Below are positions 23,301 through 33,300 of a DNA stretch of 64,000 bases, piece after piece. The DNA comes from Branchiostoma floridae (Eukaryota > Chordata > Leptocardii > Amphioxiformes > Branchiostomatidae), in the NCBI RefSeq assembly GCF_000003815.2, contig NC_049982.1, positions 27,857,954 to 27,921,953 on the forward strand, written 5' to 3'. The translations under genes and the position numbers were made by a program. The first letter of the stretch is position 1; every line of letters begins with the position of its first letter. The notes beneath the pieces are model-generated. The model was not told the origin of the DNA. It ran no database searches and saw only the letters and a program-made list of their open reading frames with translations.

Positions 23301-23542
23301 CTCAGGTTCACTAGGAAGTAGTTGGTCGTTGTGCGCATGTCCAGACACCTCCACACGACCACGCACACCAGGATGTTTCCGGCCACGCCAACCGCGAAGA
23401 TGACACAGTAGAGGACAGTGACGGCTAGTCGGGCTGCCTCTGTCATGTCGGTGAAAACAGGGTCTAACCATTGAGGATCCGAGTCGTTCAAACTACAGTT
23501 ACGAATACAGTCTGTGGTGTCATTCACGCACGATGAATTCAT
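9935..23542 (-). CDS. class A peptide G protein-coupled receptor (GHSR/NMUR/TRHR-like), four exons
   Basis: The spliced CDS is 23542-23209, 12307-12099, 11119-10877 and 10360-9935, 1212 bp coding 403 residues. It is a seven-helix plasma-membrane receptor that would couple a peptide ligand to G proteins. The N-terminus has glycosylation sites at N2, N7 and N15. TM1 has G55-N56, TM2 has LAD (82-84). C112 at the top of TM3 is created by the exon 1/2 junction and should pair with C191 of loop 2 (DPNEC). TM3 ends E136-R137-Y138, TM4 has W164, TM5 has P224, TM7 ends NPVLY (319-323). The VERYFAICRPL and NEC-P blocks point to the ghrelin/neuromedin U/TRH receptor group; the exact ligand cannot be told. 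TM6 reads CLTP, with leucine instead of the usual tryptophan. Length is normal for the family and all junction phases agree. Confidence 0.88.
10665..10862. mobile_element. long-armed hairpin element in GPCR intron 3
   Basis: Two arms of about 95 bp. The inner arm is GTCACATATTTGCATTCT against AGAATGCAAATATGTGAC, with a loop of about 17 bp. Outer parts are CTCAACCAATGATAG against CTATCATTGGTTGA. The outer CATTGGTTGAACAGTTAATT is the same word as in the 16783-17262 tandem array. A MITE-like folded element; it ends about 14 bp from the exon 3 splice donor. Confidence 0.8.
10877..11119 (-). CDS. GPCR exon 3 (loop 2, TM5, loop 3)
   Basis: The acceptor is ATCCTACAG and the donor is CAG|GTGCGA; 243 bp, phase 0 at both ends. 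It codes VEEFHDPNECSPTYL (loop 2, with C191), TM5 around P224 (LLFLVFPLGLLCGLYI) and a basic loop 3 (RSQRAKMKSRRQ). An inverted-repeat element ends about 14 bp past the donor. Confidence 0.9.
11120..12098 (-). other. GPCR intron 2
   Basis: A phase-0 intron without any exon-like block or repeat boundary that I can define. Confidence 0.6.
12099..12307 (-). CDS. GPCR exon 2 (TM3, TM4)
   Basis: The acceptor is TTCCCCACAG and the donor is AAA|GTAAGT. It codes YLFPYVELVVFQ...SVERYFAICRPL...IWLLCLLLCSPVF, with the E-R-Y switch at the end of TM3 and TM4 tryptophan 164. It is 209 bp, starting with two bases of a split codon and ending in phase 0. Confidence 0.9.
12535..12742. mobile_element. 208-bp full-length hairpin MITE with 9-bp target duplication
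   Basis: The ends are TAGCCTCTACCAGGCT and its complement AGCCTGGTAGAGGCTA. Arms of about 90 bp continue through GTGGTTTG(G/A)TGGTCT, GAAATTGG and GTACGCTAGGGGAGTCA. The flanking direct repeat GGCCGATTG is at 12526-12534 and 12743-12751. A 9-bp duplication is typical of Mutator-like elements, which is why I favour that class. Confidence 0.88.
13037..13346. mobile_element. GGGTTCACACG inverted-repeat element, copy 1
   Basis: The outer ends are GGGTTCACACGCGAGTATG and CGCTCGTGTGAACCC, with inner matches ATTCAAATCCGT and TTCCATACGGATTTGAAT. Inside it carries GGCCTCTACCAGGCTCCG and a GTAGAAATTGAACAAATAT-like core, the same core as the 12535-12742 hairpin. A copy with the same plan is at 34005-34401. 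Confidence 0.78.
14190..15295. repeat. ~245-bp tandem repeat ending in (ACAG)n
   Basis: About three units of 240-250 bp, each with CATACCAAAAATCATGACGA, CATTAATTATGCAAATGAG and ACAAGTTTGAAAGTCCTAT. After 15000 the unit order changes to TCTCTGCC... and ends GTTAACACACACACAGACAG. Shorter relatives occur at 46080-46330 and, inverted, at 53320-53560, so this is a dispersed element with an internally repeated body. Confidence 0.75.
15584..16487. mobile_element. inverted-repeat element with GGGGTCAAAAATGACCCC ends
   Basis: The left end is ATCCGACCGTATGGGGTCA and continues TTTTTGACCCC; the right end is its mirror, GGGGTCAAAAATGACCCC followed by ATACGGTCAGAT. A third copy of the palindromic word lies at about 15771-15788. 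The inside is AT-rich and noncoding, with a direct repeat TCTGCATAA(A/G)TTATGATAAT at about 15957 and 16319. No transposase is present and I could not settle a target duplication. Confidence 0.7.
16783..17262. repeat. ~124-bp tandem repeat, four copies
   Basis: Each unit has ACATTTGACGGACATCTCAT, TCATTGGTTGAACAGCTAAT, GACAGTCAGGATATG and CGTTGATAGACAAACTACTT. The CATTGG word and its flanks are shared with the hairpin at 10665-10862, linking the array to that element family. Confidence 0.88.
18079..18113. repeat. (TTTC)n microsatellite
   Basis: About eight uninterrupted TTTC units. Confidence 0.95.
18125..18790. repeat. ~163-bp tandem repeat, four copies
   Basis: Units start near 18130, 18296, 18460 and 18622, with ACCGAATGA(C/G)(C/T)TGAAATTT, then a region of TTTTTGGTCATTTTTTTACC type, then ACACTTTTGGCTCCTGT. 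Single relatives are at 38200-38320 and 51510-51650. Confidence 0.85.
18925..19235. repeat. ~120-bp tandem repeat, about three copies
   Basis: Units carry GGAAGAGTCCATTCTTACAC, GGAGGGG, then a TTTTGGACTGGT(C/G) segment. The same unit (GGAAGAGTCCATTCTTACCT) occurs at 51721, again just after a relative of the 163-bp unit. Confidence 0.8.
19253..19607. mobile_element. PIF/Harbinger-type MITE, GGCCACACC family, copy 2
   Basis: The ends are GGCCACACCAATTTAATTTC and AAATTAAATTGGTGTGGCC, with target duplication TTA at 19250-19252 and 19608-19610. It is 355 bp, shorter than copy 1 at 4855-5295 because it lacks that copy's internal 80-bp stretch. No transposase. Confidence 0.9.
20325..20402. repeat. 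(CA)n microsatellite
   Basis: A run of CA with ACATATATACA interruptions near 20375-20392. Confidence 0.97.
20935..21320. repeat. (TCTAC)n pentanucleotide array
   Basis: Pure in the middle (about 21106-21220) and increasingly degenerate on both sides. Confidence 0.95.
21321..23208. other. rest of GPCR intron 1, no gene
   Basis: The 22490-22640 segment is the partner of the diverged repeat at 7730-7960. There is a C-run at about 22770-22779. Nothing else recognised. Confidence 0.45.
23209..23542 (-). CDS. GPCR exon 1 (N-terminus, TM1, TM2)
   Basis: ATG at 23542, chosen because it gives a short glycosylated N-tail (MNSSCVNDTT...) of normal length before TM1. The donor is GTGAGT after ...GETM plus one base (T). 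That base joins GC of exon 2 to make Cys112. TM1 covers about residues 38-62 and TM2 about 72-95 (MRTTTNYFLVNLSLADLLFL). Confidence 0.88.
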
Positions 23543-24826
23543 CTTTTTTTTTTTAAATTTTTAAATTGATCATTCAAATGTCAAGAGTCTTAATGACTGT
23601 AAAGTTTCAAGATATTCCTCGTAAATTGCAAGTTTTCGTCTCTAAAAGTGTTCAATCTAACTTTAACTTCAATCAACTTGACTCCAGTAGTTTTCCTTTA
23701 CGTTGCCGTCCTACTGGAGTTACTACATGGTCACATCTTTTTTGCAACGTCTCAGGGACGAGCCAAATGGGTATTTTACAAGCTCCCAGGCCTATCCACA
23801 AATCTTTACTTCCTTCCTTCTACGACTTTCTTTCGAAAGCCAATGTTTGTCCATCAGAATGCAGCTTTTGTTAAAGTCGGAAAAGAGGACTAACTAAATA
23901 TTACGGGCGGGTTAGTGTCTGTCTGTTGGTCACGATGCTGTGTTGTCGTCCGATCTGACTTTATGACCTGTGAATATTAAAAATAAGCAACGTCAGTAAT
24001 GTAGCGTTTACATGGGAACATTCCAAATTTGACGCCCATTTCTTATTTGTTATGAAATACCTGGAAGTTTGAATTTGTTACCCTGTAATTTTCTCTTTAG
24101 TCGTGTAAATGTTTCTATCGGTATTTCTCTCTTTCTCCTTTACATAACAGTGTGTCACATGTTTGAGAGTCATACCATAGAACAGACTTATAGCAATTCG
24201 TCTTTCATTACAACTTATTTCCCTATGGAAATATGCCATTGATTGAATATATTTGAAGAATACGGGGGCGTTTTGGTAACTCCTGGCGTGCCAGGCATAC
24301 TACGTACCAAGTTCTGTATAGCTTCAAATGGCAGGACCCAACAGTACAATTGATGTAATGGTATTCATCGGTTAATATAAACCATAGTAAAATCCTGATT
24401 AATATCAGCCCTACGGCATCGGCTATGGTTAATCAGTGCTATTTGAGAGTTTCAGTTCTCGCCGTAAAATCCACGTCAGTAAACTGACTCAGTTTTGTAG
24501 CAAACTTTGCATACAAACTGTTATCTAGCACATTGTGACTGTCACCAAAATTGCTCAAGAGCAAATTCAGTGTATCATAGCATAACCCGTCCGTTTTGCT
24601 TGACATAACAGTTACTTCAGTATCTTCCTTGCAGGATCATATTTACCACCTGCAGAGAGGGGATTAAAACAAAACAACAAAATATAATCGGATAATCCGT
24701 TTTTAATTTTCATGATGTTTGTAATTTGAGAGATACAAATCACAACAATCTAGACGACATATGCATGCATAAAGAGGAAGTACATGTATCATATTCATTA
24801 ATGTTGGCACACATCCCTACACAAGG
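23543..24826 (-). other. 5' flank of GPCR exon 1
   Basis: The ATG is preceded on the minus strand by an A-rich stretch. CTTTACAG ending at 23597 is a possible acceptor for a 5' UTR intron. Plus-strand open frames at 23566-23897 have no motif and are not called. Confidence 0.4.
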
Positions 24827-25185
24827 TTGCTTGTAACACTACACACGGCCACTCACAACTCTACACACGGCCACTCACAACTCTACACACGGCCGCTCAC
24901 AACTCGACTCACGGCCGCTCACAACTCTACACACGGCCGCTCACAACTCTACTCACGGCCGCTCACAAATCTACACACGGCCGCTCACAAATCTACACAC
25001 GGCCGCTCATCATCTACACACGGCCGCTCACAAATCTACACACGGCCGCTCACAAATCTACACACGGCCGCTCACAACTCTACACACGGTAGCTCACAAC
25101 GCTACAAACGGCCGCTCACAACGCTACGAACGGCCGCTCACAACGCTACACACGGTAGCTCACAACGATAACTCTACAAACGCCT
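24827..25185. repeat. 22-bp minisatellite (CGGCCGCTCACAA unit)
   Basis: About sixteen copies of a roughly 22-bp unit, CTACACACGGCCGCTCACAA with small variants (TCTACT, AACGCTAC). Its GC content is far above that of its surroundings. The 114-codon plus frame is the repeat read in triplets, not a gene. Confidence 0.95.
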
Positions 25186-26146
25186 ACTCACAACTGTACC
25201 AGACAGACTGATGGCCCGTTAAGTCCTGTCCGTATGTGCATCAATTACATTCCGAGACAGTTGGTCGGACGCTACTCAACGTCGGCTTCAATTTACCACT
25301 AATCTATTAGGCCTATGAAAATATTGTTGCGTTTTGGTTAACAAGCCAAAAACCTGGTGCCTTAGCTTCTTTGGTTGGGTCGACCGCTGGTAAGTTTTTT
25401 TTTTTTTTTCCATTTAACATCAATGTGAGGAAAACATTAGGGATTGGTTTTGTAACAGCATCTCATCATTTTACAACAGAAAAGGTGACATGAATAGAAC
25501 CACCAAACGTTGGACCACTTTATATGTTGATACACTGCATAATAGTACGCCTGGATAATTGATAGATTATTTGGAAAATACCGTACTTCAGTTTTGCATT
25601 GTTTAACTGTATTTCTTGGATCACTACTAAAAGTTAAAAAGAAAAGAAAAATAAATCCCTAGAAAATCCCTACCTATTGGCCTTATGGACTGTAACCGAA
25701 AACACAGCATTTTTGTCCTCAGGCCTTAAGCTAATATAACTATAACCGAGTCAACTACAAAGTGAATCGATGGATACTTTGAAGTCGAAAACAGATGTTC
25801 GGCCCCAGAAGCTATGTTTCCTTTGCATAACTCCCCCGCACGTTTTTCTCTTATTTCAACTTACGTACGAAAATTTTTGACAGTACCACGAATTGATTCA
25901 AACGTCAAATCTCCAGACAAAAGATCTGTGGGTCTGAGTTCGCCCCAAGGTTCGGCTTGGCACTGATGTTGTAAAGGGTTGCTTTCGTCTTTCGGAAAGG
26001 ACGTAAAACGGGAATTCCGGCCTAAACTGGAACCACGCCTTCCTACCCGGCCTGACGAACTCTACGAGTTCTGTGTGAAACGACGGCAAATCTTTGCACA
26101 TTATCAGTGCTAAATCTGATCCCTGCACGCTATATTTTCTTTATAG
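25186..26146. other. intergenic, no feature recognised
   Basis: The 25190-25290 text (CAGACTGATGG...GTATGTGCAT) resembles 44478-44540 and 50610-50650, so it is probably an old dispersed repeat. There is a T-run at 25396-25410. No gene seen. Confidence 0.45.
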
Positions 26147-26352
26147 CCCTGTCACATCATCCACGTTCTTCGGGCATAACGTTGGAATATCGGCCATATT
26201 TAAGATCGACAGAGGGTTGCGCGTATTTTTTCACCTGAAAACCGTCCCTGTCAAATATGAACCATAGTTTGTGCCTTGTAAAATTATATTGTGTCTTGGG
26301 TGATTGCCGCAGAATAGTCGTCCAATCGATTTTTGCCAAATGTGACTGGGGT
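26147..26352. mobile_element. MITE with CCCTGTCACAT ends, copy 1
   Basis: The left end is CCCTGTCACATCATCCACG and the right end AAATGTGACTGGGG. The inner TAAGATCGACAGAGGGTTGC and TTTTTTCACCTGAAAACC blocks are nearly identical to the copy at 48487-48690. Both copies are followed by TATTAC. Confidence 0.8.
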
Positions 26353-26718
26353 ATTACGACCCACATACACGAATCGCACGACCTCCGTACGGTCGCAAAC
26401 CAAGGGAATTCGTGACATAGACATGCGTGTGTCTTACAAAATACAGCTGTTTTTTTTTTTTTCTACGAAAAAACAATCTGACTTACGTGGTCAGTTGGCA
26501 CTATCACGGCCTACGTGAAGAATTCTACAACGTCAAATTCGATTGGAGACCGACGACGAATGATGCTGTTAGTTGGGTTGTTTATGTACCAGAAATATGT
26601 ATGAGAACCAAAACCATTGTAAATCACCTCTGAATTTCAAATCGGCTCTTTCTGTAACGCCTCTGTTACCTAGTTCGCGCTTTCAAATGATAATAAAAAA
26701 AATGTTTCAAAGACTTAC

Positions 26719-26870
26719 CTGAATCTAAAACGGCGCAGACAGTGACTGCGAACGCGGCTAATAGCCCTTCCTTGATAGCGCCACCGGTTTGCTCAGCTAC
26801 TCAGACGAAGACTAACTCCCTCCTTACACAGTGCGCTAACGCCACCTGTGTTAGTGGGCGGATGACGTAG
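26719..26870 (-). other. possible noncoding first exon (minus strand)
   Basis: A CpG-richer block ending in a consensus donor, CAG|GTAAGT, on the minus strand (last exon base 26719), with no ATG in it. It lies 3.2 kb upstream of the GPCR start in the right orientation, so it could be that gene's 5' UTR exon. The 5' limit is a guess and no transcript evidence exists here. Confidence 0.3.
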
Positions 26871-26879
26871 GACCTACGT

Positions 26880-27929
26880 GTGCGTGTGACGTGGCGGCAA
26901 TGCTGATGATGCGCAGTTTGCAGTGGTCCAAGTACTATTTTCAGCCAGGTTTTTCAGGCGGCAACCTGAGTCAAAAGCCAGGTTGCGCCATTAAAAATCT
27001 CAGGTTGCCCCACTTCCCAGTTGATAAATTCTTCAAATCAGCTACTTATTCATTACCTTTTATTCTAGTTACATGTAACTGTACATAATATTTCTTATTT
27101 TATAAAGAAATAGGTACGAAAGATTTTCATGTAGATGGGGGGAATGCGGTGCTTCAACTACAATTTCTGTACAGAGTTGTGTACTGCGCGACCAGGGTTT
27201 AAAATTCAAAACTTGCGTCAAGCAAAATGTCGTTGAGTTTATAAGTAGTGGATATTTCGAGGACTAGTTTGTTACATTCGTGTTTGAATGTATTGTTTCC
27301 GGTTTGCTTGCTTGTCATGGTGTGTGTTCAATCATTAGTCTTTTATAACGTCCTTGGCCCAAGTTAACTTGGGTTTAGATTCTCTTTAAAGAAGTCGTTT
27401 CAGTTGGGTTACAAGAAGTTGAGTTGCGCGTGTTCAAGTTTATATAGTTGGATTGGCCCAGGCCTTAAGTTGCCAGTCACATTTACATGTACATCGATGT
27501 AATATTGGGGCCGGATTTCAAAATAGATTATGGTGCGTCATCTTCTGATCATCATGCTATATGTCTGTTGGCTTATTAGAAAATACAACGCGACAATCAA
27601 TAATATTGAATCAAGGAAAAAGAAAAATCCCCAAAGCTCATTTAATGGTTTATTTCGTGGTGTTATGAGATCCTTTGAGTTATTGTTATTTTGGGGTCCA
27701 GTGGATCTGATGTATGGGGATGTATCTTAGAGAGCCGCTAAACGGATAGTAGTTTGTTTTGTGGATGGCGTTGCTGCGTCCGTTCTGGTCCCATTTGGGC
27801 CCCCTGTCGGTAGATAGTGGTACTGTGGCATCATTTTTTTTATTTGCTTTTAGACAGACGAGGAGAATGTGACTGCATTAACAGTGCCACATATACGGTA
27901 CAAACAGAAAGTAAAGGTAGATTTTCTTT
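26880..27929. other. intergenic, no feature recognised
   Basis: Only short chance frames. A small CAGGTTGC-type direct repeat lies at 26945-27010. Confidence 0.45.
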
Positions 27930-28080
27930 CTTTTACCTCCACCACCGCTGTTGCTACCCATTATTACAACTGGGTGAAGTGAAGAAGGTCGTGTAAAGTG
28001 CATTTCCAAAGGCATAACGTCGGGGGCAAGGCGGCGATCGAACTCGGGACCTCTAGATTGAGGGATCAGCATTTGATCCT
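27930..28080 (-). mobile_element. tRNA-derived SINE fragment, second family, copy 1
   Basis: Read on the minus strand, a box B-like GAGTTCGATCGCC is followed by GGAAATGCACTTTACACGAC and TTCTTCACTTCACCCAG. The copy at 37860-38003 has the same order with GGAAAGGCACTTAACACGGC. The 5' tRNA part is degraded. Confidence 0.55.
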
Positions 28081-28770
28081 GGACGTCCTGTGCACATGGT
28101 GTTCATTTTAGGTGGGAGATAGGTGTTCATATGCAATTGCTGGTTGCTGTGGATCTGTAAGGTTATTATTTTGCGGATACAGAGTTGCTTTTCCGGTCAA
28201 ATATGTTGAGAATCTCTGAATTGATGCAACAATGTATAATACCTTGGTAGGTGTTGTGAAAAAAAGTGTTTTGGGGCCATCTGGCGGTTGCCAGATGCTA
28301 CAGGGGGACATAAGATTTCGGATTGCGTATTTATATTGTTTTGTTATAATTTTTGTATTAAAAATAAAAACAGTTTATTACATTTGGTCCGCCTAGGCAG
28401 CTCACAGAAATGCAGATATACGTTTTCATTAGTCATTGCATTAAAACATTATAAAATACACTTAAGTAATATGAATAGTCACAACAATCACCATTGCAAT
28501 TAATCATCATAAGAAAATATGAAGAGTAATGTCATGCACAGTGTAGGTTATGAGTTATCTTTAGCTCAAGACAGGAGGGGGGGGGGGGGGTTGTAACAGG
28601 CCTTAATGTAAATTCTTGGAGTGTAGAAGAGTCAGTGAAGGTGATATGTCTTGATAATTTGAATAAGCTGTTTCAGAGTTGTGACGTGTATGGGATAAAC
28701 CCGGTCATGTTATTGAGATTAATACGTTCTTGGTCGCATCAAGAAATAATTAGCAAAAATTAGATTTGAA
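28081..28770. other. intergenic, no feature recognised
   Basis: AT-rich, with a run of about 15 G at 28576-28590. No gene seen. Confidence 0.45.
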
Positions 28771-29770
28771 AGCATAGATTCTTAAGTATAAATCTTTAAT
28801 AAATGTCTATCAAAATGCATATCATCGTGATCATCACTTATCAAAACCTAGTAACGGTAGGTAAGAGAGAACTTCAAGAAAAAAATATGAAAAATTGAGC
28901 TGCGACCTGAGGTGTGAGGGTCAACAAACTTGCTCTGCTGAAAATCCGGCACCCACTTCTTTTTAATTGAAACACGAAGGGAATCCTTATCAAACATTTT
29001 ACTATGTCTTCAAATGATATATGGTTTGGGGATCTTGACCCATACATGTCTGATCACAGTTCAATCTTGTTTGTTTCGCCACTGACCTATTGATCTAAAA
29101 AAAGACTTTTCATGGACAGTTATGACTGCAATGATTTGCAATTTGGAGGATAGAGATAAAAGGCTTTAAACGACGAGGTTAGGCTTCGAAATTTGTGTTG
29201 TGCTTGATATATCTGAGTGAGGCCAAGGACTTATTGATCAGCCCTCGTGGATCATAGATCTTGGTTTTGGGGATTTTGAAGCATAGATATCAAGTGTAAA
29301 ATCTTTTATGAATGTGTACCGAAATGCAAATCATTGTGGTCATAACAGGCGACACCCAGTAAAGGTAGTTATGAAATAAGAAATAAAGGACAATTGAGCT
29401 GCGACTTGGGGTGTGCAGGTCAACTAATTTGCTCTGCTGAAAATCAGACACCAACTTCTATCTATTTGAAGTGCTAAGGAAATCATTGACAATATTTCTT
29501 CAATATGTCTTCAACGAATTTGCAGCAAAGAGATCTCGAAACTACACATGTCAGATCACAGTTCAACTTTGTTTTTTCCTACACCGAACTATTGATTTAA
29601 AAAAGAAGACGCTTCTTGGAAAGTAATGACTGCAATGATTTGCAATTTGGGAGATATTGATAAAAGATTTCAAACTACGATGTTAGGGTTCGAAATTTGA
29701 GTTGTGCTTGACACATCTGAGTGATATGAAGACCTTATTGACCACCTTCGTAGATGATGGTTATTCATCT
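28771..29770. repeat. ~510-bp segment in two tandem copies
   Basis: Copy 1 starts GCATAGATTCTTAAG (28771) and copy 2 GCATAGATATCAAG (29281). Shared blocks include TTGAGCTGCGAC(C/T)T, TTGCTCTGCTGAAAATC, ATGACTGCAATGATTTGCAA and TTGTGCTTGA. The copies are clearly diverged and neither codes for anything I recognise. Confidence 0.82.
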
Positions 29771-31610
29771 GAGGATTCAAGATGTACGGAGTTACCTAGG
29801 CTGTAAGACGTTTCAAACAATATCCGTTGTTTTTCGCCAGTGACACTGGAGAATTTGAAGAGGTTTTTTTTAATCCTAACTGTGAATTGATATGCAAAAG
29901 AGATCTAGAACACTTTATCCTGTGAATTAAAATGCAAAAAAAGGGAGGAAGACACATTTTGAATTGTCCAAAGGCAACAAGGGGTAGAGAGAGACAAGTT
30001 AAAGTCTATATTGATGCAAACGTATTCAAATTTTCGTACTTTCCAGGAACTATCGTAAAATGCAATTTGTTAGCACCAAGCACAGTAGGGGCATACTCTC
30101 TCGATAGTTTCAAAGAACGCTTGCAGATGGATGTGCAAAAGTTTGGTTCGACGGGTCTTTCAGTGTAATATAACCAGCTGCTGCCGCGCTGCGTGCATGA
30201 GAACCTGGTGTGTTAATCCGAAAGGCGGTTATACCGGCTATATAGATATAAATACAGAACCTGGTGTGTTACGACGAAGGGCGGTTGTACTGGCTATATA
30301 GATACAGATACAGATACAGAGTCATGTCATTTCAAGTGCCAGAAATGCCAACATAGGATTGATGTGTTAAAAGATGAGTTAAGAATTGCTCTCCTTACTA
30401 ACAAATTACAAACCTCCATTTTATGGAGATAAAATGCCCGTGTCACAGAGTAGGTTTCTGATGTACGTCAAAGGCAATGGGATTTAAGAAAGAATTTTGT
30501 ATCCATCAATATTATATTGATTCCGTGCTCCGACTCGGGAAAGAACTGTATCCAATAATCCCCTTTTTAGGAGAAACCCTCAAGGAACCAAGTTGTTACA
30601 AGTAGACGGAATAGAACGCGAGGCCTTTGGAAAGAGATTTATGTATCTGGCTACCTGACAGATCATAGCATACTTTCATAATAGCATAATTTAGCTAGCA
30701 AGGAACATCTTGCACGGCCGTCGGTTGCGGGTAGTCTTCCCGTTGCTAGGCGTGTTTGGCAGTGTATTGGGTCACAAGAGGCCAATATTTAGCTAAACAC
30801 AAAATAATCGAAAATAAACAAGATAGTATGGACTGTAAACTCTCTTTGAAATAAAATGAAATTTGAATTTTGCTCATAAAGGCGTTAAGGTTGCACGTAC
30901 TTATTCGCGACAACGGGAAAGTAGAAGGTCACGTGCAAAATAAAACATTTATAAATGATAACAAAACTAACGTTGTACAAATTCAACATCTTGTTTTTCA
31001 GTTATCATGGAGATGAAAGCACAGATATGTTTTATGATCAATGGTTTGTCTAGTTTCATCAGGAATATGATATTTTTCTACAAAAATTAAAATGCAATAT
31101 ACATTGTATTAGGAATAGAGAAATAGGTTCTCAATGAACTTTTACAGTTAATTATCTCTTCGCCAATCTACACCTAGTACCTTTTAAAAAATGACTTTCG
31201 TCTTCTATTCTACTAAATTACAGTAATCACATAATCTTTGTTCCTGAGGGGTGATACAAACACCAGTACCCTGAGTAATCTCAGTTTTACATTGCTAACT
31301 GTATTAGTGATACAATTTTGAACTTTGAACATGCACAAAATAAAACGTTGACCAACAAGCTTTCGATTATATTTGTCCTCTGAAATGACACAAAGATATG
31401 ACACATCCAGATCGGAATTGTGACTTCAGCAGTGTGTCAAAGGTGTTTGGAAGTCGATATCGACCCTCGTCTTGGTTGAGGATCATTTCAACTTGAAAAG
31501 GATCAAAAGCTGACCTAAAAGGTAAAATGTCAATCATATTGTTGATTACCGTACAGATAAACTTACGTTCAAGCTAATTGTATTTGTTGGCTTACTGTGG
31601 CTGCTATCTA
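29771..31610. other. intergenic; short tandem pair at 30180-30310
   Basis: GAACCTGGTGTGTTA...GGCGGTT(A/G)TAC(C/T)GGCTATATAGAT occurs twice in tandem (unit about 63 bp). No gene seen elsewhere in the stretch. Confidence 0.5.
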
Positions 31611-32189
31611 CGAGGGGTGTTCAAGAAGTAATCCACCTGACCCATTTCCCAAAGGAGGAGATTAATGGAACTTGGTGCAGTTATTAGTCTTTCTCTTCAT
31701 AGGAATCACCCAGAGTTATGCATTTCTACCATCGTTTGATGTAGCTCTGTACACCGTTTTTGTAGGACGCCCCAGGTTGGTCCTGCAACAGATGCCTCAT
31801 CAATGGCAGAAGAGGGGCGACCAGGTCTGGAAGCTGTTTCCACAAACTTCCGGCCATGTTTGAATTCACAATGCCAGCGTTTTACAAGGTCATATGATGG
31901 GGAATCATCACCATAAGTTTCTTTTATTTCATCAAAAGTCTCATTTGGTATGCGTCCTTTCAAATACAAAAACCGGATCACTGCGCGACACTCAACTGGC
32001 TCCATTTCACACCTGGTCCATTTCACACCTGACTCAGTTCAAACACCTTTAAATCAAAAACCAAAATTAGTTCAGAGCTGTTTTTTTGCAACATAACCCA
32101 TAGAGATATGAATCATTACATATGCAAAATTTCATCTAGATCAGACAACTGGAAGTGGGTCAGGTGGATTACTTCTTGAACGCCCCTCG
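31611..32189 (-). mobile_element. internally deleted mariner element
   Basis: Inverted ends of about 45 bp, CGAGGGGTGTTCAAGAAGTA and its mirror TACTTCTTGAACGCCCCTCG, sit between TA target duplications (31609-31610 and 32190-32191). The element is 579 bp, less than half of a full mariner. On the minus strand it still codes the transposase DNA-binding N-terminus but has lost the DDD/E catalytic part, so it cannot transpose by itself. Confidence 0.92.
31706..32026 (-). pseudogene. truncated mariner transposase (HTH domain only)
   Basis: A 106-codon frame. From METHIONINE 8 (MEPVECRAVIRFLYLKG) it matches the mariner-type helix-turn-helix: the first helix pair, then ETYGDDSPSYDLVKRWHCEF, then the RPGRPSS linker. 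After SSAIDE the frame jumps to unrelated residues and stops, which marks the internal deletion. The catalytic domain is absent. If expressed it could only bind the ends of related elements. Confidence 0.88.
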
Positions 32190-32385
32190 TAAAAAGATAG
32201 AATCAAAAAGAGAATTTCTGCCTACGTATACCACATTTTTTCAAGACCAGGTAACACAACGTTTCTTTTCTTACGCCTAATCCATACCCTTCTACTTGGA
32301 GATTCCCCACTGACACTGTGGTTAACCACAGAGGTACACACATCCATTTGAAGCCCGCTGGTTTAATCGAACGTCAAGGACTATA

Positions 32386-32912
32386 TTGCTTCGGAAAACA
32401 CCACAGGTAATGAGAAAGGTTGTTATTGAAAGTCCAGACCCTCCACGGGCCCTAGGGACTCAGGGACTTGACGCCAACGCAAAATTGGCTTCCCAATGTG
32501 ATAGATGTTTGGAAAATGCTGTCATTCACTTCTATGAGATCGAAGACGAACGTCACTTCGTTATGGAATGTTCTCGATATGATGATAAACGCACAGAGCT
32601 GTTCACATTACTTTCCGCTTCCTCTAAAGACTTTGCTACTCTCTGTTCGATAGATAAATTCAAGTACATTCTGGGAAGCGATAATCCACATTGTGTACAA
32701 GTAGGCAATATATCCACGATTGTTTATACCGTAGAACCAATTAAGGTGGTTTAAAAATGACATGCTAAACCCTTTATGTTGATGTATCCATACCTATAGA
32801 TATCCATATATATGTGTTTAGTTGTACTGTAAGTAGTTGTTATACATGTAGACCTTACGAAAGTCGCTGTACTTTTGTCGTGTCAATAAAGATTATTATT
32901 ATTATTATTATA
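32386..32912 (+). mobile_element. 5'-truncated non-LTR retrotransposon, 3' end
   Basis: The plus frame ends CDRCLENAVIHFYEIEDERH, FVMECSRYDDKRTELFTLL, FATLCSIDKFKYILG, then TAA at 32752-32754. The Cys-x2-Cys, His and Cys spacing with EDERHFVMEC and YDDKRTELF is the zinc-knuckle-like end of many LINE reverse transcriptases. It is followed by a 3' UTR ending GTCAATAAAG and (ATT)n, a typical LINE tail. Everything 5' of this is missing. Confidence 0.78.
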
Positions 32913-33300
32913 ACTGGAACTAGAACAAACACGAATGAACACTCTGTTATGTAGACTGTTATATCGGAATGTACCATTTACACTTCTCAGTACGGATGAC
33001 GACCTTTGTACCGTGGTTCTATAAATATTGATGTCAATGTTATATCGTCCATTCAGATTTCTCACCTAATTAATGCGTCCAGACTTAAAAAAAAATCAAT
33101 GTTACGTTATGTAAGCATGATTTTAACAACTCTTTTTAACCAAACAACCATCTAAGTTTTAAAACTTAAAGTAATGTGTGTACGTAAGGTGTGTGTAAAT
33201 ACCATCATAATTCAGACTTTGTTGTTCCAAGTCTGCGAAGTGGTATAATGAATAAATATTTTTTTAAAAATGTATCTTACAAGTAAGGGCCCTTCCTTTA

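Noticed and set aside
24827-25171. 114-codon frame rich in His/Ser/Thr
   Set aside because: It is the 22-bp minisatellite translated; no domain, splice site or promoter.
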